Origin: JBEVNX01 sp040507895
Lineage (GTDB): Bacteria > Desulfobacterota > Binatia > JACPRU01
DNA length: 14,940 nt
Direction: 5' to 3'
Assembly: GCA_040507895.1 (NCBI GenBank)
Contig: JBEVNX010000096.1
Location: forward strand, 1-14,940
In this document: piece by piece, positions 7,300 to 13,949 of the stretch
Position numbering within the stretch: position 1 is the stretch's first letter
Layout: each line of letters begins with the position of its first letter
Translations under genes and position numbers: made by a program
Notes under the pieces: model-generated
What the model was told of the DNA's origin: nothing
What the model saw: only the letters and a program-made list of their open reading frames with translations
Databases searched by the model: none

Positions 7300-7316
7300 G
7301 CTCTCCTGGCCGGCAA
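7288..7316 (-). promoter_or_regulatory. Candidate promoter of the two-component operon
   Basis: On the minus strand TTGCCG (7316-7311, 4 of 6) is followed after exactly 17 bases by TATACT (7293-7288, 5 of 6). The GTG start of the kinase begins 8 bases after the -10, giving a leaderless or one-to-two-base leader transcript. This is the best -10 match among the minus-strand candidates. Confidence 0.5.
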
Positions 7317-7420
7317 TTCGAAGAGGTGGCGGAGGGCACACCGCACCCGGCCCCGCCCAGGCAGTGGCGAGATTTCAACAACGGCTGCGCGAGCCTACGC
7401 GAGACGCACGGACGGGAGCG

Positions 7421-7444
7421 GGGCCGGCCTGGCCAGGCCGACCC
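7421..7444 (-). terminator. Candidate hairpin terminator after the RND transporter gene
   Basis: Within the 192-base gap 7280-7471, CGGCCT-GGCC-AGGCCG (7425-7440) is a perfect palindrome, extended by GGG/CCC arms beyond a one-base mismatch. It lies about 30 bases after the RND stop codon (TAG at 7474-7472) and upstream of the two-component promoter, a sensible place to end the cassette. There is no T-run, so it is not a classic intrinsic terminator. Confidence 0.33.
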
Positions 7445-7471
7445 GATCCTCGAGATCCACTGCCGCCGCGG

Positions 7472-9820
7472 CTAGCTGACCTTGCGCCCCAGGAACCGGG
7501 GTTGGAAGGTCACCAGGCACGCCGGCAACAACGTCACGCTGGCGAGAAAGCTCACCGCCATCCAGATCGCGAGCAGCAGACCCATCTCCGCGTTGAAGCG
7601 AATGCTGGAGAACGTCCAGAAGAGGATGCCGGCGATCATCGTGAGCGCCGTGAAGGTCACGGCCTTGCCGGCGGTCCGCAGCGCTGCCCGCGTCGCCTCC
7701 TCGATCGACCCCCTGGCGGCGAGCTCCTCGCGCACGCGGCTCACCACGTAGAAGGCGAAGTCGATACCGAACCCGACTCCCACGGTGACGACCGGCAGGG
7801 TCTGTACGTTGATGCCGATGCCGCGGGCCCCCATGTACGCGTTGACGACCTCGTTGGCGATCAGCAGCGGCACGATCAGGTAGAACCCGGCCGCCACGGA
7901 CCAGTAGGTCAAGCAGACGACGAGGAAGATCGTCACGTATCCGACGACGTTGAGGATCACGTCGTTCCGGATCATCTCCTCGTTGGCGGCGGCGAGCACG
8001 CCGATGATGCCGCCCGCGAGGCGGAATTGCGCGTCCTCCAGCGGGTTCTCCGCGATGAACTGCTGCGCGCGGGCGATGATGCGCCGGATCGTCTGGCCGC
8101 GATGGTTGCGGCAGTAGAAGAACAGGGCGGTGTTACTGAAGTTCGGGTCCATAAACCGCGCGGTCTCGGCATACGAGGTGCCTTGGAAGAACGCGCCGAA
8201 CAGAAAGCTCACTCTCGAGGCCTCGGTCGGCACCACGCCCCATTTCGGTTCTCCCTCGTTCACGAACACCGCCATCGTGGTGATCACGTCGACGAACGAG
8301 AAGCTCGCTCCCACGTCGGGATCGCGCTCAAGGAAGCGCTGGAACTTCTCGAACACCCTGACGTTGTGCGGCAAGCGCATCGATCCCGGCTTGTTCGCCT
8401 CGACGACGACGATGAGCGGCTCGATGCCGCCAAACTCGTCCTGGATCTGCTTGTGGGCGAAGTTGTACGGCGAGTCGCGGCGCAAGAGCGGCGTGACGGC
8501 CTCCGCATCGCCGATCACCAGCTGTGTGAAGAAGAGCGGGCTCGCCAACATCACGACGACCCATACGGCGATGCTGGTGCGCCGCCCGCTCGGCGACACG
8601 ATCGCGGACGCCATGCGGTCGATCCAGCGCTGGAAGGCCCCCTTCTCCCGCCTCTCGACCATCTCGCGCTCCGGCGGGCTCAGGTACGAATACACGACCG
8701 GGTTCAGGAACAGCTCGCTCACCACGATCGCGGCGATCCAGAACGAGGCGGTAAGCGCCAGGCGCTGCAACAGCACGATCGGAACGAGCAGGATGGCGAG
8801 CACTCCGAGCGCGTCCGTCACGATTCCGGACAGCGTCGGCACGAACAACGTCGCGAACGAGCGGACGATCGCCTCTTCTTGCTGCCAGCCGCTGGCCTTG
8901 TACTCCTCGTAGTACCGCTCGTGCATCTGCGCGGAGTGGCTGACCGCTCGTGCCGTGATGAAGAAGGGGATGACGAGCGTGAGCGGGTCGAGCGAGAAGC
9001 CGATCAGCTGGATGAACCCGAGCCCCCAGACCGCGGCGATCAGGCCCGAAATCGTCGGCCGGAGCGCGCCCTTCCAGTCGCGGAAGTAGAGATAGAGGAG
9101 CACCCACGCGACGATCGCGGTCGCGAGCAGGATCCAGTAGACCTGGCCCGCATACTGGTAGACCCAGCCGTAGAGCTGCGGCTCTCCAGCGACGAGGATC
9201 TCGGTGTTGGCGTCGCTGAACGGCTTGACGATCCGATTCTGGATCTCGTCGAAGAGCTTGCGGTGGTCGATGATGCCTTCGATGAAGCTCGCGCGAATCA
9301 AGGCCGCGCGGTTGTCGATCGACACGAGCACGCCGTAGAGGTTCTGAGAGGAGTGCACGATGCGCGCGACACCGTCGACGTCCGCCTGCGTCTTCGGCCT
9401 CCCCATCATCACCGGCGTCATCTCCATCACACCGCCCGCCGAGACTCGCAGCGTGCGGTTGGTGCGGTGCGCGAGGGATTCGATCTGATAGTGGTTGACG
9501 CCGTAGATCTTGTCGATTTCCTCCGTCATCGCCCAGATCTTGTCGAGCGTCGTGACGTTGAAGATGTCGCCCTGGCGGACGCGCAGCATGAGCAATACGG
9601 TGTTGGCGCCGCCGAAGGTCTTGGCGAATTGCCGGTGCACGGCGATGTAGGGGTGGTTGGCGGGCAGCAGCTCGTCGAAGCGGCTGAGCAGCTGCAACTG
9701 AACGGCGTGGTAGCCGAAGAAGAGGGTGACCACGGCGACGGCCGACAGCACCGCAACGCGCCAGCGAATCAGAGCGCGCCCCATCGAAACCAGCCGGCCG
9801 CTTGCGACGGTATCGGTCAT
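7472..9820 (-). CDS. RND-superfamily transporter (MMPL / COG1033 type)
   Basis: 782 residues with the two-fold RND plan. Segment 1 (about 21-39) is followed by a periplasmic domain (40-225), a five-helix bundle (226-380), segment 7 (415-436), a second periplasmic domain (437-617) and a final five-helix bundle (618-770). The second bundle has GVGFGIDFAFYVVSRVREEL (681-700), with D687 at the position where MmpL/SSD-type RND proteins carry their proton-relay Asp. The first bundle has the less polar IPFFITARAVSHSAQMHERY (284-303), so the halves differ. The size is that of COG1033 'predicted exporters', shorter than AcrB-type pumps, and no adaptor or outer-membrane channel gene is nearby. Relatives move lipids, hopanoids or siderophores; the substrate here is unknown. 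The ATG at 9820 overlaps the previous stop (ATGA) and has an AAGGAG ribosome site, so it is third in the cassette with the lipoprotein and the spermidine-synthase-like protein. Confidence 0.92.
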   Translation of the reverse strand: MTDTVASGRLVSMGRALIRWRVAVLSAVAVVTLFFGYHAVQLQLLSRFDELLPANHPYIAVHRQFAKTFGGANTVLLMLRVRQGDIFNVTTLDKIWAMTEEIDKIYGVNHYQIESLAHRTNRTLRVSAGGVMEMTPVMMGRPKTQADVDGVARIVHSSQNLYGVLVSIDNRAALIRASFIEGIIDHRKLFDEIQNRIVKPFSDANTEILVAGEPQLYGWVYQYAGQVYWILLATAIVAWVLLYLYFRDWKGALRPTISGLIAAVWGLGFIQLIGFSLDPLTLVIPFFITARAVSHSAQMHERYYEEYKASGWQQEEAIVRSFATLFVPTLSGIVTDALGVLAILLVPIVLLQRLALTASFWIAAIVVSELFLNPVVYSYLSPPEREMVERREKGAFQRWIDRMASAIVSPSGRRTSIAVWVVVMLASPLFFTQLVIGDAEAVTPLLRRDSPYNFAHKQIQDEFGGIEPLIVVVEANKPGSMRLPHNVRVFEKFQRFLERDPDVGASFSFVDVITTMAVFVNEGEPKWGVVPTEASRVSFLFGAFFQGTSYAETARFMDPNFSNTALFFYCRNHRGQTIRRIIARAQQFIAENPLEDAQFRLAGGIIGVLAAANEEMIRNDVILNVVGYVTIFLVVCLTYWSVAAGFYLIVPLLIANEVVNAYMGARGIGINVQTLPVVTVGVGFGIDFAFYVVSRVREELAARGSIEEATRAALRTAGKAVTFTALTMIAGILFWTFSSIRFNAEMGLLLAIWMAVSFLASVTLLPACLVTFQPRFLGRKVS

Positions 9821-12663
9821 GACTCCTTCCCCTTTCCCGCCATCTCGGCTTCGATGCGCTCCTTCACGCGGTCGAGGCCGGGCATGCTCGGTGCGAGCTC
9901 GCGAAGGCGGCGGAGCGCGCCGAGCGCGTCGGCGTACCGGCCGCTTCGCTCGTACGCGAAGACCAAGTTGGACTGGTAGTTTACGTCGTTGGGCCGCGCT
10001 TCGACCGCCTTCTCCAGGTACGGAACGGCGTCGTTCCAGCGCTGGAGCTTGAGGAACGCCGCGCCGAGCAACTGATTCAGGAACGGATCGTCGGGGTGAA
10101 GCTGTTCCGCGTAGTACAGGATCTCGACCACTCCCTCGAGGTCGGAGCGCTCGAGAATCTGCGCATAGTCACGGCTCACGCGCTGGAGCAAATCCGCTTG
10201 CATCGTCGCGATCGCCACTTGGACGTCCTGGTCGCGCGGCGCGAGCTGACGCGCGCCCTCGAGCTTGACGAGCGCGGCAAAGGTGGCGTCGAGCGTGTCA
10301 TTGCGGCGCTCGAGCTGAGCCTCGAGAAGCTGCTTGCGTGCCTGGAACAGCGCGGGCGCCATGCCTGTGCGGCGAGCCAGAGCGCCGGCGTCGAGCCCAC
10401 GAACCAGCAGCGCGAGGTCGAGCGGGAACGTCTCCTTGACGCCGATGCGCCGGAGCTCTGCGAACTCGACCGAGGCCCGGTCGTCCGTGAGGATCTGGGC
10501 ACCGGCGGTCAGGCGGTCGACCCCGGACCCGTCGAGCACGATGTATTTGAGAAAATCCTCACCCGTCTCGATGCCGTACGGCCGCAGGTCGTCGGCGACC
10601 TTGGCGTCGCCGCGAATGCGCTCCGAGAGCGCTCGTGGGTCGATCGTCAGCGGCGTCGTGGCGCCGATCAGCACGCAGTAGCGGTTGGCAAACAGCACCA
10701 ACATGTCGGGAAAGACGCTGCGAAAGGTCTTCATCACGCCGAGAAAGTCGGCCTCGATCATGTTGTGCAGCGGCAGCCATTGCGCGAAGATCCCGCTCGG
10801 CGCGAGCCGCGAGCGGACGATCTGATAGTAGTCGCGGGTATAGAGCGGCCAGCTCTCGCCGGCAGCCGGATGCGTCGCGTCGGCGGCGATCACGTCGTAG
10901 GGCTCTCGGGCCAGCCGCAGATAGTTCCTCCCGTCGTCGGCGATCAGCCGCCAGTCGCTACGATTGGCCGCGTTGTTGTTCTCCTCGGAGAAGAGCCTCA
11001 TCGCGTCGCGCACTTCGGGCACCAGCTCGACGGCTTCGACGGCGACTGGATGTTGGAGCACGGCGCCGAGCGTGATGCCGCCGCCGAGCGCGTTGAGCAG
11101 CACGCGCTGCGACCCGTCTCGCAGCAGGAGGGGCCCATGGCCGAGGAGCTTGAAGAACAGCATCGCGTCGCGATGGTTCGGCACCTCCTCGATGCAGTTG
11201 ATGAGCAGCTCCTTCCTGCCCTCGACCTCGAAGACCGAGATCGTTCCCGAAACGCCCTCGCGGTAGTAGAGCAGCTCGCCGGCGACCTTCTCGTGGCCGT
11301 TGTACCAGCGCGTCAGCGTGAGCGGGCCGACGAAGGCGATCGGAGCCAAGGCGAGCGCAGCGCCGGCAAACGCAACAGCCGGTCTGCGCGCCACGGGCTC
11401 GAGTTGCGTCCACAACAGCAGGCCGGTGGCCACCGCGAGCACGGCGACTGCGATCAAGCTTCGGCCGAGGCCGAGCACCGGGATCATCAAGAAGCCCGCC
11501 GCGAGCGAGCCCACCAGGCTGCCCGCTGCGTCGGCGGCGAGCACCGCGGAGACCGACTCCCCGCCATCACCGCGCTTCGGCGCCGCGCGTGCTTCGATCA
11601 ACACGGGGAGCAGGAATGCGGCCGCCGCGGAAGCCGGAACCGTCGGCACCATCGCCACGAGCCAGCGATCCAAGCAAAGGTCGGCGATGCTCCGCACCGG
11701 ATGCCAGGCACTGATCGCTGCCGCCACGTCGTACAGCCGATTCAACAGCGGCAAAGACCCGAGGACGATGAGCGCCAGCGCGAGCTCGACCACGAAGAAC
11801 AGGCGGATGTTGGAGTGCGGCCCGCGGATGGCGCCGGCAAAAGGGACATAGAGGGCCGCTCCGAGCGCCGAGCCGAGCAGCACCGAAGCGAGGATCAGCG
11901 AGAACGAGGTGGTGTTGTTCTCGACGACGCAGACGAGGGTGCGATTCCAAACGACTTGCAGCGCCATCGCCTGGAATCCGATCAGAAAAGCCGCGGCCGC
12001 GAAGGCTCGTCTGCCGAGCAGGGGGGCCGTGCTGTCCGCGGCGGCTTCGCGCCGCGCCTCGGCCGGGCTCGCCATCGATGCCAACAGCGCGAGCACCGCG
12101 ACGGCGAGGTTGACCCCGGTCGCCACCTCGCTCGCCGCCGCCGCACCGTAGAGCCGGACCAGAACCCATGCCGTGCCGAGCGTGCCGGCAACTCCGCCGA
12201 GCGTATTGGCGGCCAGCAAGACGGCAGCAGCTCGTCCCATCCCCCACGCGGCGGCGAGCCAGCGCGACACGACGGGCACGGTGATGCCCATCAGCATGGT
12301 CGGCACGAGCAACAGCGCGACGGCGAGAACGGTGCGGATCGCCAGCGACCCTCCCGAGTGGAGATAGACTGCATCGACCGCCGCGTGCAGCGTGGGAAAA
12401 GCCAGTGCGTAGAGCGCGATCGCGGCCTCCGCCGCGGCATAGACCACGAGTGGATGAAAGCGCGCGAGCCAGCGGGCGCGGCCCGCGGCGTAGCCGCAAG
12501 AAAGGCCGCCCATGAATGCGCCGGTGACGATGGCGACCGAATAGGTGGAGATGCCGAACGAGAGGCGTAGGCTCCGTTCCCACAGCACCTCGTACGCGAG
12601 CGCGCTGGCCCCCGAGCCGAGAAAGAGTAGGGGGACGAGGAAGGCTCCGAGGGGCGTGCGCAA
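9817..12663 (-). CDS. Polytopic membrane protein fused to a spermidine-synthase-like domain and C-terminal TPRs
   Basis: 948 residues in three parts. Residues 1-450 hold about 12 membrane segments (MFS-like, beginning PLGAFLVPLLFLGSGASALA). Residues about 458-740 form a Rossmann domain like spermidine synthase: NALGGGITLGAVL (524-536), acidic E546 after strand 2, DDGR (576-579) and DVIAADATHP (590-599), then LYTRDYY and FAQWLPL. Residues about 855-928 carry at least two TPRs (DAVPYLEKAVEARPND and the following repeat). This matches the widespread 'fused MFS/spermidine synthase' proteins of unproven function. The Asp that acts as base in SpeE (DSTDP motif) is His598 here and GGGD is GGGI, so ordinary aminopropyl transfer to putrescine is doubtful. 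The start is TTG at 12663, 12 bases after the lipoprotein stop; I see no ATG or GTG near the N-terminus. The 3' end overlaps the RND start (ATGA). Confidence 0.9.
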   Translation of the reverse strand: MRTPLGAFLVPLLFLGSGASALAYEVLWERSLRLSFGISTYSVAIVTGAFMGGLSCGYAAGRARWLARFHPLVVYAAAEAAIALYALAFPTLHAAVDAVYLHSGGSLAIRTVLAVALLLVPTMLMGITVPVVSRWLAAAWGMGRAAAVLLAANTLGGVAGTLGTAWVLVRLYGAAAASEVATGVNLAVAVLALLASMASPAEARREAAADSTAPLLGRRAFAAAAFLIGFQAMALQVVWNRTLVCVVENNTTSFSLILASVLLGSALGAALYVPFAGAIRGPHSNIRLFFVVELALALIVLGSLPLLNRLYDVAAAISAWHPVRSIADLCLDRWLVAMVPTVPASAAAAFLLPVLIEARAAPKRGDGGESVSAVLAADAAGSLVGSLAAGFLMIPVLGLGRSLIAVAVLAVATGLLLWTQLEPVARRPAVAFAGAALALAPIAFVGPLTLTRWYNGHEKVAGELLYYREGVSGTISVFEVEGRKELLINCIEEVPNHRDAMLFFKLLGHGPLLLRDGSQRVLLNALGGGITLGAVLQHPVAVEAVELVPEVRDAMRLFSEENNNAANRSDWRLIADDGRNYLRLAREPYDVIAADATHPAAGESWPLYTRDYYQIVRSRLAPSGIFAQWLPLHNMIEADFLGVMKTFRSVFPDMLVLFANRYCVLIGATTPLTIDPRALSERIRGDAKVADDLRPYGIETGEDFLKYIVLDGSGVDRLTAGAQILTDDRASVEFAELRRIGVKETFPLDLALLVRGLDAGALARRTGMAPALFQARKQLLEAQLERRNDTLDATFAALVKLEGARQLAPRDQDVQVAIATMQADLLQRVSRDYAQILERSDLEGVVEILYYAEQLHPDDPFLNQLLGAAFLKLQRWNDAVPYLEKAVEARPNDVNYQSNLVFAYERSGRYADALGALRRLRELAPSMPGLDRVKERIEAEMAGKGKES

Positions 12664-12675
12664 GTTCCCGTCCGG

Positions 12676-13488
12676 TCAGGAGCTCGCGAAGCTCACGTCG
12701 TAGTCATCGGCTTCGCCTGTCTGTTCGTCGATGAGCGCGAGCGAGCCGCCGGTGTAGTCTCCCGTCGGGAAAAATACGAAGCCGGTGATGTCCTCTCCCT
12801 GCTTCAGCTTGATGGATCGCAAGAGCTTCGATTGGATGTCGGGGTCCATGCCGGCAAGCCTGCGCTCGGCGTCCGACTGGGCCAGCGGCGCCGTCTGCCC
12901 CCCCGTCTCACCGACGGCCTGTACCCGGCGGGGGTCGATGCCCATGGCGCGCTCGCCGGCGTTGATGACTCGCACGCGCACGGCGACGACGCCGAGCGGC
13001 TCGAGGTCTGAAGGGAACTCGATCTTCGCCTCTGGCCCGCGGTAGAGCTCCATCTTGACGACGGGCCCCTTCGGTGGCGGCCAGATCCGGTCGCCTGCCT
13101 CGGCGATCTGGTGGAACCCGAAGCGAAGGCCGTCCAACGTCCAGCGGCCGGCGCCCGAGGGACTGACGCTCACGCCGCCGGCACCGCAGGTGACGGTGAG
13201 ACGTGCAGTGACCTTCTCGGTGTCGTTTCGCCCGTCGACGATCGTGTCGCTTCCGCTGCGCTCGACTCCCGTGATTCGGTAGTTTCGCGCCTTGAACGTT
13301 CTCGCCGCGTAGCGTCGGCCGTCTTCGCAGGAGATCGGATAGACCTTGGTATCGAGATTGGGCTGCGCCGCGTTACCTTGCGAGAGCGGGCCGCTCAAGC
13401 ACCCGGCCGCGACGAGCGACGAGCCGAGAGCGAGCGTCAGCGCGGCGACGCGGGGGCAATGTGCGCGATCTGCGGTCCTCCGCATCAT
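12676..13488 (-). CDS. Lipoprotein, first gene of the RND cassette
   Basis: 270 residues. A basic N-region (MMRRTADRAHCPR) and hydrophobic core lead to the lipobox VAAGC, with lipidated Cys30. I do not recognise the family. Two parts are visible: residues about 48-135 with a Cys pair (C54 in SCEDG and C101 in TCGAG) that could form a disulfide, and residues about 143-270, a beta-rich, Ig-like-looking domain (VVAVRVRVINAGERAM, then KLKQGEDITGFVFFPTGDY). The mature protein would sit in the periplasm or on the outer membrane, where it could partner the RND transporter encoded two genes downstream. GGAGGCGAGGTGG just before the tandem ATGs (13488 and 13485) gives a good ribosome site. Its TGA stop is in the same reading frame as the next gene, separated from that gene's TTG by four codons. 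Confidence 0.85.
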   Translation of the reverse strand: MMRRTADRAHCPRVAALTLALGSSLVAAGCLSGPLSQGNAAQPNLDTKVYPISCEDGRRYAARTFKARNYRITGVERSGSDTIVDGRNDTEKVTARLTVTCGAGGVSVSPSGAGRWTLDGLRFGFHQIAEAGDRIWPPPKGPVVKMELYRGPEAKIEFPSDLEPLGVVAVRVRVINAGERAMGIDPRRVQAVGETGGQTAPLAQSDAERRLAGMDPDIQSKLLRSIKLKQGEDITGFVFFPTGDYTGGSLALIDEQTGEADDYDVSFASS

Positions 13489-13502
13489 CCACCTCGCCTC
13501 CG

Positions 13503-13529
13503 ATAAAACAGAAGGCTTTCGTTTGGCAA
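13503..13529 (-). promoter_or_regulatory. Weak candidate promoter of the lipoprotein/RND cassette
   Basis: On the minus strand TTGCCA (13529-13524, 5 of 6 to the -35) is followed after 15 bases by TTTTAT (13508-13503, 4 of 6 to the -10). The spacing is short of optimum. The -10 would lie 14 bases before the ATG at 13488, leaving a short leader that still contains GAGGTGG. This is the only promoter-like pair I see for this cassette. Confidence 0.22.
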
Positions 13530-13553
13530 GAGCGCGTTCCAGCGCCGAAAAGA

Positions 13554-13582
13554 TTGACCATTTCCGCTCCGTCTCGTATGTT
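13554..13582 (+). promoter_or_regulatory. Sigma-70-type promoter of the 99-residue membrane protein gene
   Basis: TTGACC (13554-13559, 5 of 6), exactly 17 bases, then TATGTT (13577-13582, 4 of 6). Transcription would start near 13589, giving a leader of about 25 bases with the AGGAGGG ribosome site at 13604-13610. Position and spacing fit the gene very well. Confidence 0.6.
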
Positions 13583-13613
13583 GCGCCGGTTCCATCTCGT
13601 CTCAGGAGGGATC

Positions 13614-13913
13614 ATGACCGAGACTCACACCCCGGAGGCTCAGATCAAGAACGCCATTTGGACCTACGGCGGCTGGACCGTGCTGCTCGGTCTGACGCTC
13701 GCCGCAGGAATGACGCTCGGCTACCTCACTTGGGGCGACGCCATCCTCCTTCGCAAGGAGAACGCGGAGCTCAAGCTGAAGTTTACGGCCGCAACCGACC
13801 TGAAGGACAACGCGCTCACCCAGCGGACGATGGCCCAGGAAGAGCTCGGCCGGTGTCAGAAGAAGCTCGAGGCGGCTACTGGGGGGGCTGCCGGCGCCTC
13901 GGCCCCGCACTGA
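13614..13913 (+). CDS. Small single-pass membrane protein with coiled coil, unrecognised
   Basis: 99 residues. The start is the ATG at 13614, chosen because AGGAGGG (13604-13610) sits just upstream and a promoter-like pair lies at 13554-13582; the open frame extends further upstream but without such signals. A short cytoplasm-like N-terminus (MTETHTPEAQIKNAIW) is followed by one membrane segment (about residues 17-37, WTVLLGLTLAAGMTLGYLTWG). A charged helical region follows, likely coiled coil (about 42-85, with LRKENAELKLKF and QEELGRCQKKLEAA), then a Gly/Ala tail (GGAAGASAPH). A single Cys lies in the coil. A run of seven G (13881-13887) codes part of the tail. I recognise no family. The gene sits between two RND-lipoprotein units and is divergent from the first, so shared regulation or an assembly/scaffold role is possible but only inferred. 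Confidence 0.75.
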   Translation: MTETHTPEAQIKNAIWTYGGWTVLLGLTLAAGMTLGYLTWGDAILLRKENAELKLKFTAATDLKDNALTQRTMAQEELGRCQKKLEAATGGAAGASAPH

Positions 13914-13926
13914 GATTCGCGCACCA

Positions 13927-13943
13927 GCGTCGGCCGGCGACGC
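13927..13943 (+). terminator. Candidate terminator of the 99-residue membrane protein gene
   Basis: GCGTCG-GCCGG-CGACGC, a perfect 6-base stem with a 5-base loop, starts 13 bases after the stop and is followed by GCTTTCTC on the plus strand. It sits between convergent genes (13913 and 13950) and could serve both, although the short T-rich stretch is only on the plus side. Confidence 0.42.
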
Positions 13944-13949
13944 GCTTTC

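Noticed and set aside
7279..7381. Upstream TTG start for the histidine kinase
   Set aside because: The 34 extra residues (Cys, Gly and Pro rich) do not look like the family N-terminus, there is no ribosome site, and a good promoter-like pair lies inside that stretch.
7364..9979. 871-codon open frame on the plus strand
   Set aside because: It mirrors the RND transporter gene, whose product has complete RND architecture. The antisense product is His/Arg/Asp-rich and matches nothing I recognise.
10096..12570. 824-codon open frame on the plus strand
   Set aside because: It is antisense to the spermidine-synthase-like gene; the product has skewed composition and no motifs.
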